A stretch of DNA of 6,885 nt from Azonexus sp. (GTDB taxonomy: Bacteria; Pseudomonadota; Gammaproteobacteria; Burkholderiales; Rhodocyclaceae), in NCBI GenBank assembly GCA_030697085.1, contig JAUYQT010000311.1:1-6885 (forward strand), given 5' to 3'. Made by a program: the position numbers and the translations under genes. Positions within the stretch are counted from its first letter, which is position 1, and every line of letters starts with the position of its first letter. The notes under the pieces were generated by a model, which did not search any database, was not told where the DNA came from, and worked only from the letters and a program-made list of their open reading frames with translations. Below are positions 1 through 5,752 of the stretch, in pieces.

Positions 1-883
1 GACGTGCCATGACAAATACTGGCTGACCACGCACAGGAATTCGCCCAACTTCTTTCCAGGTTGCGACATCGACAACCAATACTTCATGGCGACCAATTGC
101 CGGCAGATAAGCCTTCCCCTGCGCCACTGACCAGCCGCGCAGATGCGGCATTTTGAAGACCGGGAGTTTTTCCTGCCCACGACCATAGTTTTCGAGAATC
201 TTGCGGGCACCTTTTTCTGGTTGCCACAGATCAAGCATCGCGACGCCGTCCTCACCAAACAAGCCAGCCAGGAAGTAACGGCCATCCGGCGTGACCAGGC
301 CATCGTAGGGCTGCAAGCCTGCCGGGTAGCGCTGGGTGGTAGGCTGGCGCGGGTTGGTAAAATCGCTCACCCAGATTTCACCGCCATCAAACAGCGCGTA
401 AACAAACATGTTACCTGGGCTATCGGCCAGGCCGACCACCTTGGAGAACTTGCCTGGGGCGTATTCGGCCGGCACCTCGGAAAGCAGTTCCAATGTCTCG
501 GCATCGAATGCCTTGATTCCGCCCGGCTTGTAGTTTTGCGCCACGACGATTCGGCCATCCTGCGAAATAGAGCCGCCGATCGCATTACCGGATTGCATGA
601 CCCGCTTGACGATGCGCCCTTCGAGCAGATCAATCTTGGTCAGTCCGCCATCGCGGCCGAAAATATAGGCGTAACGAGCATCCCGCGAATAAACCGCCGA
701 GGCGTGCGACAAATCACCCAATCCTTCAATACGAGCATAGGGCTGCTTTGAGCTGGTATTGACCAGCGTGACGTGACCGCTGGCCCGTTCGATAATCAAG
801 CCAAGATCCCCCGTCCCACGCAACTGCGGACCGGCACAGGCGCTCAGCAACAGGGCAAACAGCAGACTCAGAAATAAGCGCAT
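1..883 (-). CDS. nirF: NirF, haem d1 biosynthesis protein (3' end outside window)
   Basis: NirF is a periplasmic beta-propeller protein needed for a late step in making haem d1, the cofactor of cytochrome cd1 nitrite reductase; dihydro-haem d1 dehydrogenase activity has been proposed for the family. The frame is open from the ATG at 883 to the window edge, giving 294 complete codons of a protein usually near 390. Residues 1-16 form a lipoprotein signal ending in a lipobox (LLSAC, Cys16), so it is probably membrane-anchored, as reported for some NirF proteins. Family-like stretches include GDLSHAS (His60, matching the conserved His reported essential in NirF), FGRDGGLTKIDL (75-86), VAQNYKPGG and RGQPVFVMAR at the window edge. 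A GAGG Shine-Dalgarno overlaps the nirC stop codon and the gap is only 7 nt, so the two are probably translationally coupled. The assignment is firm; only the C-terminus is unseen. Confidence 0.95.
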   Translation of the reverse strand, partial: MRLFLSLLFALLLSACAGPQLRGTGDLGLIIERASGHVTLVNTSSKQPYARIEGLGDLSHASAVYSRDARYAYIFGRDGGLTKIDLLEGRIVKRVMQSGNAIGGSISQDGRIVVAQNYKPGGIKAFDAETLELLSEVPAEYAPGKFSKVVGLADSPGNMFVYALFDGGEIWVSDFTNPRQPTTQRYPAGLQPYDGLVTPDGRYFLAGLFGEDGVAMLDLWQPEKGARKILENYGRGQEKLPVFKMPHLRGWSVAQGKAYLPAIGRHEVLVVDVATWKEVGRIPVRGQPVFVMAR

Positions 884-890
884 CACATCC

Positions 891-1229
891 TCAATTCGGG
901 AAACCATTCATTAGTTTTTCGACGATCCAGCCGGCTTCGGCTTCTGACATGAAGCGCTGCCAGGGTGGCATAGGCGTACCGGGCCGACCATAATAAATCG
1001 TTGCAACCAGACCTTCTGCCGGCTTGTCACGCAAGTCGGCCGGCAACAAGGCTGGCCCCAGGCCGCCCTGCAAGGTCATGCCGTGGCAAGAGCCGCAATC
1101 CTGACGCACCAGCCGCACCAGCTCTTTTTTTCGCTCGGCATCCGGCGCCACCGCCGTTGCAGGCTCTGCCCACCCAGCGCCTGCGGTCAACGCAAAAAAA
1201 AGGGTAAAAATCAACCTATTCCGTAACAA
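891..1229 (-). CDS. nirC: NirC, cytochrome c55X precursor
   Basis: This is a small periplasmic mono-haem c-type cytochrome of the NirC/c55X type, encoded in nir clusters and linked to haem d1 maturation or to electron transfer to NirS. The 112-residue product has a signal peptide (about residues 1-21, cleavage near GWA/EP), a haem-attachment motif CGSCH at 45-49 and GRPGTPMPPW at 81-90, in which Met87 is the likely sixth haem ligand. The GGLGPAL segment (55-61) is also typical of NirC. No ATG is available: the frame opens after a TGA at 1244-1242, and the best start is TTG at 1229, preceded by AAAGGG with 7-nt spacing. A second TTG at 1214 is possible. The 14-nt overlap with the cupredoxin gene suggests translational coupling. 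The short length and position before nirF favour NirC over NirM. Confidence 0.93.
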   Translation of the reverse strand: MLRNRLIFTLFFALTAGAGWAEPATAVAPDAERKKELVRLVRQDCGSCHGMTLQGGLGPALLPADLRDKPAEGLVATIYYGRPGTPMPPWQRFMSEAEAGWIVEKLMNGFPN

Positions 1230-1569
1230 TGACTTGCCCTTTCATCTCTGGGTGCGGGCCGCAATGATAGTCGTAGCGCCCCGGCCGCTCAAAGCGGTAC
1301 GTCCAGCTTTCGTCGGGAAAGAAACGCTCCGATTCGGGCACGCCAACAATCGGCAAAATAATCGAATGACTGGTTCGCTTTTCGCGATTAACCCATTTCA
1401 CCGAATCGCCCACCCTAATATTCACTTGCTGCGGCGTGAAGGTGTATTGCTCGATACTGACCTCCACCGTCTCTTCCGCCAGCGCCAAAAAAGAAACGAG
1501 CGCCAGTAAAACAGGCGCCCGCTTCCATTGCAGCCATCCGGTAAACACGGTCATGTCGCCGGATCGCAT
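1216..1569 (-). CDS. Secreted type-1 copper protein (amicyanin/plastocyanin-like cupredoxin)
   Basis: This is a 117-residue exported blue-copper protein, likely a soluble periplasmic electron carrier. A signal peptide covers about residues 6-31 (basic WKR, then a hydrophobic stretch ending ALA/EE). The mature domain of about 86 residues has the cupredoxin pattern: IRVGDSVKWVN (51-61), first copper ligand His68 in TSHSI, and a C-terminal loop CGPHPEM with ligands Cys103, His106 and Met109. The Cys-x2-His-x2-Met spacing is the short loop of amicyanin, shorter than that of pseudoazurin or plastocyanin. The start is either ATG 1569, 6 nt after the preceding stop, or ATG 1554; neither has a clear Shine-Dalgarno, so translation may depend on coupling. 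Azurin and pseudoazurin donate electrons to cytochrome cd1 in other bacteria, so a donor role for NirS is a reasonable inference but is not shown here. Confidence 0.9.
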   Translation of the reverse strand: MRSGDMTVFTGWLQWKRAPVLLALVSFLALAEETVEVSIEQYTFTPQQVNIRVGDSVKWVNREKRTSHSIILPIVGVPESERFFPDESWTYRFERPGRYDYHCGPHPEMKGQVIVTE

Positions 1570-1575
1570 CGGCTT

Positions 1576-2418
1576 TTACTGCTTGGCAGCTTTCACATCA
1601 CCGTCGGCACCCAGACCCAGAGTATGGCCGAAGGAAACATGGTGGAAACGACCGCCCGCATAGTCGGCATGCACAGCAACACCAAACGGCACCGCTTTGC
1701 CCGGGACGATATTGACACCGCCCGCCAGCTTACGCGTGAAGGTCACGGTGTAAGTATCACCGGCCTTGGCACCTTCCGCCGTAACCCCGGCCTTGCCACC
1801 TTCCATGTTGCGCTTGTCGGTCACCGTGCCATCCAGCGCCTTGCCACCATCGCCACTACGCCACTGCATCAGGTCCATTGCACCCGGAGTTGCGTACTTG
1901 GTCTTCTTGTCATCGCCCCCCGGCATAGTGCGGGCATCCTTGTGACAAGCTGCCCAACAACCGGCCTGGTCGCCCAACGGCACCTTGTCATTCGGGAACA
2001 TGATGCTGGCCTTGATCTCGTTTGTTTTGTCAGACTTGTCGTAACCACCAGCCGGTGCCTTGAAAGTCAGACGCACATACAGATTGGTCGCATCGTAGGC
2101 AGCCTGAACACCAACCGGATAACTCATTGTCTTCGGCGCGCCCTTCGGCTCCAGTTCCTTGCTGGCCAGACGCTTCAGATCAAGACTCAGCTTACCGTCT
2201 TCAATATGACATCCAGCACAAGTCTCGCCTTTTTTCAAACCACTGGCACCGCTGTGATCGCCCTTGCCAACAGCCCAGTCAATCGGTGCTGCACCCGGGT
2301 GGAAAACGTAAATATCCTTCTTGGCGGCCTTGCTCCAGTCCGGCGCGGCCACTGCAAATTGCGAACCCATAGCCATGAATGCACCGGCCACGATCAGGGT
2401 TGTCATTTTTTTGTTCAT
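1576..2418 (-). CDS. Periplasmic haem-binding protein, ethylbenzene-dehydrogenase gamma/c-552-like
   Basis: This is a 280-residue exported protein, with a signal peptide of about residues 1-24 (AVA/AP). It carries one canonical c-haem site, CAGCH at 67-71, and a second Cys-Cys-His cluster with three intervening residues, CWAACH at 154-159. The body (VGVQAAYDATNLYVRLTF at 102-119, FPNDKVPLGDQAGCW, MDLMQWRS at 181-188, and a His-rich end around HADYAGGRFHH) resembles the haem-binding domain of ethylbenzene/DMS dehydrogenase gamma subunits and related c-552 proteins. Those bind b-type haem; here at least one c-type haem is likely as well. The ATG has a strong AAGGAG Shine-Dalgarno 8 nt upstream. 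It sits between nirS and the cupredoxin gene, which suggests periplasmic electron transfer or NirS maturation. No molybdoenzyme catalytic subunit is present in the window, so it is not evidently part of a dehydrogenase complex. Its exact function is unknown. Confidence 0.85.
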   Translation of the reverse strand: MNKKMTTLIVAGAFMAMGSQFAVAAPDWSKAAKKDIYVFHPGAAPIDWAVGKGDHSGASGLKKGETCAGCHIEDGKLSLDLKRLASKELEPKGAPKTMSYPVGVQAAYDATNLYVRLTFKAPAGGYDKSDKTNEIKASIMFPNDKVPLGDQAGCWAACHKDARTMPGGDDKKTKYATPGAMDLMQWRSGDGGKALDGTVTDKRNMEGGKAGVTAEGAKAGDTYTVTFTRKLAGGVNIVPGKAVPFGVAVHADYAGGRFHHVSFGHTLGLGADGDVKAAKQ

Positions 2419-2442
2419 TGATCCGTCTCCTTTTCAGACGCT

Positions 2443-2462
2443 ACGGGGGCTTTCGCCCCCGT
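2443..2462 (-). other. Stem-loop between nirS and the haem-protein gene
   Basis: A perfect 8-bp, GC-rich inverted repeat (ACGGGGGC / GCCCCCGT) encloses a 4-nt loop that reads GAAA on the transcribed minus strand, giving a C(GAAA)G GNRA-type tetraloop. No T-run follows it in the direction of nir transcription, so it is a poor classical terminator. On the plus strand it is followed by TTTTGTTT, but no plus-strand gene precedes it. It more likely stabilises the nirS 3' end, marks an mRNA processing point, or partly attenuates read-through into the downstream genes. Confidence 0.65.
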
Positions 2463-2494
2463 TTTGTTTCACAAAATCAGCTCAAAATGCCTGA

Positions 2495-4177
2495 TTAGTA
2501 AATGTCGTGCTGCGTGTTGTAAACGTTGAACTTGCCGGTCGGGGTGATCATCTTCGGATCGGTAATCACCTTCTTGACCTTCAAGGTTGCATCATCATAA
2601 ACCACAATAGCGGACTGGTCAGTCTTGCCGCCCCACAGGGAGATCCAGACTTCCTTACCGTCAGCGCTGTACTCAGGATGCACGGCGCGCTTCACCGCTT
2701 TGGTCGGCGGCAGGCCGGAGTCCTTGGCCACATTCAACACAGCCTTCGGCTTGGACAAATCAGACATATCCCAAACTGAGACGGATTCAGCCAGATCCTT
2801 GTCGGAGTTCTGTGCCGAGTCAGCCCACAGGTTCTTTGACTTCGGATGCGTCTTGACGAACAGGTTACCCGGCACGTGCTTGATTTCCTGCACAACCTTC
2901 CAGTTGTGTTCCTTGAACTTGGCGTTCTTCTTGTCGTCGGACGGTGTCGAGATCAGCGTCACGACATCGGCGCCGAGGTGACCCGTTGCCCAGACCGGAC
3001 CAAATTTCGGATGCGTGAAGTTGGCGCCACGACCCGGGTGGGGGATCTTGGCAACATCGACCAGCGCAGCCAGCTTGCCGGTTTTGGTGTCGACCGCAGC
3101 GATCTTGTTGGAGGCGTTGGCAGCCACCAGGAAGTAACGCTTGGAAGCATCCCAGCCGCCGTCATGCAGGAACTTGGCTGAACCGATGGTGGTGGTCTTC
3201 AGGTTTTCAATATCGGTGTAATCGACCAACAGGATCTGGCCGGTTTCCTTGATGTTAACTACCCATTCCGGCTTGATGAAGGACGAAACGATGGAAGCAA
3301 CACGCGGTTCCGGATGGTATTCGCCATCAACGGTCATACCCCGAGTGGACACGACTTTGAGCGGCTTCAGCGTATCACCATCCATGATGGTGTATTGCGG
3401 CGGCCAGTAACCACCGGCAATCGCATACTTGTCCTCAAAACCCTTGAACTTCGAGGTGTCAATGGAGCGCGCATCGAAGGCGATCTTGACTTCGGCGACG
3501 ACGGCCGGTTTTTCCAGCCAGAGGTCGATCAAAGAGACGCGACCATCACGGCCGATCACATAAACATAGCGGCCAGAAGCGGAAATGCGGGAAATATGGA
3601 CGGCGTAGCCGGTCTTGACGACGTTCACGATGTCCTTGGTATCGCCATCGATCAGCGCTACTTCACCGGTATCGCGCAGAGTTACGGAGAACACGTTATT
3701 CAGGTTCAGCTTGTTCATCTGCTTGGTCGGACGATCCTTGACCGCCACGATGACCTTCCAGGAATCCAGCTGATCCTTGAGAGAGAACTCTGGCGGTACA
3801 TCCGGTGTGTTCTGGATGTACTTCGACATCAGGGAAATTTCTTCCTTGGTCAGGATGTCATCAAAGTTAACCATACCGCCATCGGTACCGTAACCGATGA
3901 TTTTTTCCAGACGTTGCTGACCCAGCTTGAGCGTACCGCCCTCGCTCATGTTGCCGTCCTTATCCTTCTTCGACCAATGCGGTTCGAGGTTCTTGCCGGT
4001 GGCACCCTTGCGCAGCACACCGTGACAACCGGCGCAACGCTCAAAGTAAATCTTCTTGGATTGTTCTTTTTCGGCCGCAGTCATTTCAGGCGCCTTGGCG
4101 GCGTCCTGAGCAAAAGCGGAACCCATGGCAAAAGCCATGGCGGTCATTGTCAGCATACCTACTACAGTTTTTTTCAT
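2495..4177 (-). CDS. nirS: Cytochrome cd1 nitrite reductase (NO-forming)
   Basis: NirS reduces nitrite to nitric oxide in the periplasm, the defining step of denitrification, as a homodimer carrying one haem c and one haem d1 per subunit. The 560-residue precursor has a signal peptide (1-23, AFA/QD). An N-terminal cytochrome c domain follows, with CAGCH at 48-52 and Met102 in GTDGGM as a possible axial ligand. The C-terminal eight-bladed d1 propeller includes the likely proximal d1 ligand His194 (GYAVHISR) and the two active-site histidines, His338 (FLHDGGWD) and His380 (IPHPGRGANF). It ends NVYNTQHDIY, the characteristic NirS C-terminus. Length and motif order are normal and no defect is visible. 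The ATG at 4177 has GGAG 7 nt upstream. It is the first gene of the leftward cluster and lies divergent from cobA/nirE, across a region with an FNR-family site. Confidence 0.98.
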   Translation of the reverse strand: MKKTVVGMLTMTAMAFAMGSAFAQDAAKAPEMTAAEKEQSKKIYFERCAGCHGVLRKGATGKNLEPHWSKKDKDGNMSEGGTLKLGQQRLEKIIGYGTDGGMVNFDDILTKEEISLMSKYIQNTPDVPPEFSLKDQLDSWKVIVAVKDRPTKQMNKLNLNNVFSVTLRDTGEVALIDGDTKDIVNVVKTGYAVHISRISASGRYVYVIGRDGRVSLIDLWLEKPAVVAEVKIAFDARSIDTSKFKGFEDKYAIAGGYWPPQYTIMDGDTLKPLKVVSTRGMTVDGEYHPEPRVASIVSSFIKPEWVVNIKETGQILLVDYTDIENLKTTTIGSAKFLHDGGWDASKRYFLVAANASNKIAAVDTKTGKLAALVDVAKIPHPGRGANFTHPKFGPVWATGHLGADVVTLISTPSDDKKNAKFKEHNWKVVQEIKHVPGNLFVKTHPKSKNLWADSAQNSDKDLAESVSVWDMSDLSKPKAVLNVAKDSGLPPTKAVKRAVHPEYSADGKEVWISLWGGKTDQSAIVVYDDATLKVKKVITDPKMITPTGKFNVYNTQHDIY

Positions 4178-4260
4178 CTCTTATCTCCAGGATCAAAACA
4201 AAGCGCAAATACCCCCCAACGGGATGGATGCAAGGTTGAACCTCAACAAAAACCCTATCC

Positions 4261-4274
4261 TTGATACTCATCAA
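4261..4274. promoter_or_regulatory. FNR/DNR/NNR-type operator between nirS and cobA
   Basis: TTGAT-ACTC-ATCAA is an exact match to the FNR-family consensus palindrome (TTGAT-N4-ATCAA), bound by FNR under low oxygen or by DNR/NNR in response to nitric oxide. Its centre is about 90 nt from the nirS start and 167 nt from the cobA start. Denitrification genes are usually activated from such a site near -41.5. The sequence cannot distinguish an oxygen regulator from an NO regulator. It is the only full match I see in this intergenic region. Confidence 0.88.
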
Positions 4275-4297
4275 TCTTTAAAAGCAAAACCATACAT

Positions 4298-4303
4298 TAA
4301 TAT
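4298..4303 (+). promoter_or_regulatory. Candidate -10 element for cobA/nirE
   Basis: TAATAT lies 23 nt after the FNR-type palindrome, with its centre 33 nt from the centre of the box. This is close to the geometry of a class II FNR-activated promoter (site near -41.5) and would place transcription start near 4310, with a leader of about 120 nt before cobA. No TTGACA-like -35 is required in this arrangement. On the nirS side the equivalent position reads CAACCT, a poor -10. Confidence 0.5.
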
Positions 4304-4324
4304 TCAGTAATAGATACCTCAATT

Positions 4325-4342
4325 GAACTATAAAACTAGTTC
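4325..4342. repeat. Short inverted repeat in the cobA leader
   Basis: GAACTA and TAGTTC are perfect 6-bp arms separated by 6 nt (TAAAAC). The repeat falls about 15 nt downstream of the predicted cobA transcription start. It could be an operator or a weak hairpin; arms this short can arise by chance in AT-rich DNA. Confidence 0.35.
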
Positions 4343-4433
4343 TTTTGGCCTAGTACAGTGAATTGTGTAGTGCGTGCTATTGGCAGTCCTCCATTCCCGC
4401 ATTAGGATGACCGCCCGAAGAAGACAATCGACC

Positions 4434-5198
4434 ATGAAAAAAGACGACAAACTCCAAGCCGGCAAAGTCTGGCTGATTGGCGCCGGCCCAGGCGACCCCG
4501 ATCTACTCACCGTCAAGGCAGCTCGCCTGATTGCCCAGGCCGATACCCTGGTTTATGACCATCTGGTAAGCGACAGCATCATGGAACTTGCCCGATCCGA
4601 CGCCCGACGCATCTACGCCGGGAAAGAAGCCTCCAAACACACGCTGCCGCAAGAATCAATCAATCAGCTGCTGGTTGACCTGGCCCGCGAAGGACGGTCA
4701 GTCGTTCGCCTCAAAGGCGGTGACCCATTTATTTTCGGGCGCGGCGGCGAAGAACTTGAAACGCTGCTCGGCTCCGGCATTCCCTTCGAAGTCGTCCCCG
4801 GCGTCACCGCTGCCGCGGGCTGCGCCGCCTACTCAGGCTTTCCGCTGACCCATCGCGACCACGCTCAAGCGGTTACTTTCGTGACCGGTCACCTCAAGGA
4901 TGGCACGGTCAATCTCGACTGGCCCGCCCTCGCCCGCCCCCGACATACCGTGGTTTTTTACATGGGCATCGGGGCGGCGAGCGAAATTTGTCGGCAAATG
5001 GTCGCGCACGGCTTACCGTCGACAACTCCCGCAGCCGTCGTCCGCAATGGCACCTTGCCCGATCAGCAAACACTGCTTGCCACCCTGGGCACACTGCCCC
5101 AGCGCATTCTTGAATCCGACATCAAACCCCCGGCATTGATTGTCGTGGGCAGCGTTGTCGGTCTACACGAAAAACTGAGCTGGTTCGAAAAGCAGTGA
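4434..5198 (+). CDS. cobA: Uroporphyrinogen-III C-methyltransferase (SUMT, CobA/NirE)
   Basis: This enzyme uses two S-adenosylmethionine molecules to methylate uroporphyrinogen III at C2 and C7, giving precorrin-2, the branch point to sirohaem, cobalamin and haem d1. The 254-residue product has the family motifs: GAGPGDPDLLTVKAARLI (16-33), VRLKGGDPFIFGRGGEE (91-107), VPGVTAAAGCAAYSGFPLTHR (121-141, in two parts VPGVTAAAG and CAAYSGFPLTHR) and a C-terminal IVVGSVVGL. It is a stand-alone SUMT without the dehydrogenase/ferrochelatase domain of CysG. The ATG at 4434 was chosen because the product then begins with the usual short lead into the first motif; GTG 4374 and ATG 4407 are in frame but would add an atypical extension. 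Its position opposite nirS and near an FNR-type site suggests the nirE role, but a shared sirohaem/B12 role is possible. Confidence 0.95.
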   Translation: MKKDDKLQAGKVWLIGAGPGDPDLLTVKAARLIAQADTLVYDHLVSDSIMELARSDARRIYAGKEASKHTLPQESINQLLVDLAREGRSVVRLKGGDPFIFGRGGEELETLLGSGIPFEVVPGVTAAAGCAAYSGFPLTHRDHAQAVTFVTGHLKDGTVNLDWPALARPRHTVVFYMGIGAASEICRQMVAHGLPSTTPAAVVRNGTLPDQQTLLATLGTLPQRILESDIKPPALIVVGSVVGLHEKLSWFEKQ

Positions 5199-5593
5199 AA
5201 TACCTCTGGCTGATCGCCGCTCTGCTTTCGACTCAAGTCCACGCCTATTCCAATCAGGAGTTACGCGAGGACTGCCTGGCGGCTGAAAGCTTTTACGAAC
5301 AGAAAAAAAGTACCGATCCCTACCAGTCAGTAATGAGCGCCCGTTGTATCAGCTACGTTGCCGGATTTGCCGATGGCTATGCCGTTAGCGACTATCTAGC
5401 TGAAAAAGTCGGCGTCAAGCTCGGCGCCTTTTGCCTGCCCACCGATGGCAATCTTTCGGCTCGTCTGGTCCGCGCCGTTCTCGGCCAACTCGATCGCCAA
5501 CCACCCGACTCAACCGCCAGCACCGCCATGCTGGTCGCCAGCGCACTCGCTAAAACCTTCCCATGTGCAGATTCACTTGAACCAAAGAAGTGA
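5195..5593 (+). CDS. Small secreted four-cysteine protein, Rap1a/Tai-like
   Basis: This 132-residue protein has a clear signal peptide (1-17, VHA/YS) and a mature domain of about 115 residues with four cysteines (27, 51, 80, 124), suitable for two disulfides. The pattern of an early Cys, CISYVAGFADGY (51-62), FCLP (79-82) and a final LVASALAKTFPC (113-124) resembles the Rap1a/Tai family, whose founders are periplasmic immunity proteins against type VI secretion amidases. Many family members have no toxin partner and no known role, and no toxin gene is visible here. The start is a GTG overlapping the cobA stop in GTGA (4-nt overlap), which implies translational coupling. The fold assignment is from remembered sequence pattern only; a housekeeping envelope role is equally possible. 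Confidence 0.82.
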   Translation: MKYLWLIAALLSTQVHAYSNQELREDCLAAESFYEQKKSTDPYQSVMSARCISYVAGFADGYAVSDYLAEKVGVKLGAFCLPTDGNLSARLVRAVLGQLDRQPPDSTASTAMLVASALAKTFPCADSLEPKK

Positions 5594-5605
5594 TTCGTGG
5601 ATAAT
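5577..5605 (+). promoter_or_regulatory. Likely sigma-70 promoter of tRNA-Leu
   Basis: TTGAAC (5577-5582) and GATAAT (5600-5605) match -35 and -10 consensus at 4/6 and 5/6 positions with an ideal 17-bp spacer. Transcription would begin near 5612, about 7 nt before the mature tRNA, and a GC-rich stretch follows the -10, as is common at stringently controlled stable-RNA promoters. The -35 lies inside the 3' end of the upstream ORF. Confidence 0.6.
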
Positions 5606-5618
5606 TCGGCCTCCGATT

Positions 5619-5703
5619 GCCCCGGTGGCGGAATCGGTAGACGCAGCGGATTCAAAATCCGCCGCCGAAAGGTGTGCCAGTTCGAGTCTGGCCCGGGGCA
5701 CCA
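5619..5703 (+). tRNA. tRNA-Leu (anticodon CAA)
   Basis: The sequence folds as a class II tRNA with an encoded CCA end. The acceptor stem GCCCCGG (5619-5625) pairs with CCGGGGC (5693-5699), followed by discriminator A and CCA. The anticodon stem GCGGA/TCCGC encloses the loop TTCAAAA (5651-5657), with anticodon CAA at 5653-5655, which reads UUG. A long variable arm (about 5663-5675, CGCC/GGTG) is typical of leucine tRNAs. The T arm GCCAG-TTCGAGT-CTGGC is intact. All stems pair, so the gene appears functional. Confidence 0.98.
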
Positions 5704-5710
5704 GTTAGAT

Positions 5711-5747
5711 AGAAAAAGGCTTTCAGCGATGAAAGCCTTTTTCTTTT
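5711..5747 (+). terminator. Rho-independent terminator after tRNA-Leu, probably bidirectional
   Basis: A perfect 14-bp inverted repeat (arms 5711-5724 and 5731-5744, core AAGGCTTTC / GAAAGCCTT) with the 6-nt loop AGCGAT runs into TTTTTCTTTT. The A-rich left arm makes the reverse complement also end in a T-rich run, so it can stop transcription from both sides: the tRNA (possibly with read-through from cobA) rightward and the small ORF at 5884-5753 leftward. Confidence 0.9.
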
Positions 5748-5752
5748 CCAGA

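Noticed and set aside
143..751. Plus-strand open frame of 202 codons opposite nirF
   Set aside because: The minus-strand frame gives continuous NirF-like sequence with lipobox and family motifs, so this is its shadow.
1528..2421. Long plus-strand open frame of 297 codons opposite the haem-protein gene
   Set aside because: It is antisense to a clear secreted haem protein, has no recognisable motif and shows the skewed composition of a shadow frame.
2443..2470. Classical rho-independent terminator for nirS
   Set aside because: The T-rich run lies on the plus-strand side of the hairpin; in the direction of nirS transcription the stem is followed by AGCGTC, not by a T-run.
4233..4247. AGGTTGAACCT / GTTGAACCTCAAC small palindromes in the nirS leader, considered as a second FNR-type site
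   Set aside because: The TTGA and TCAA half-sites are 3 nt apart instead of the 6 needed, so the spacing does not fit the family.
3314..4264. Plus-strand open frame of 316 codons opposite nirS
   Set aside because: It lies antisense to an unambiguous nirS, has no domain pattern and no Shine-Dalgarno or promoter of its own.
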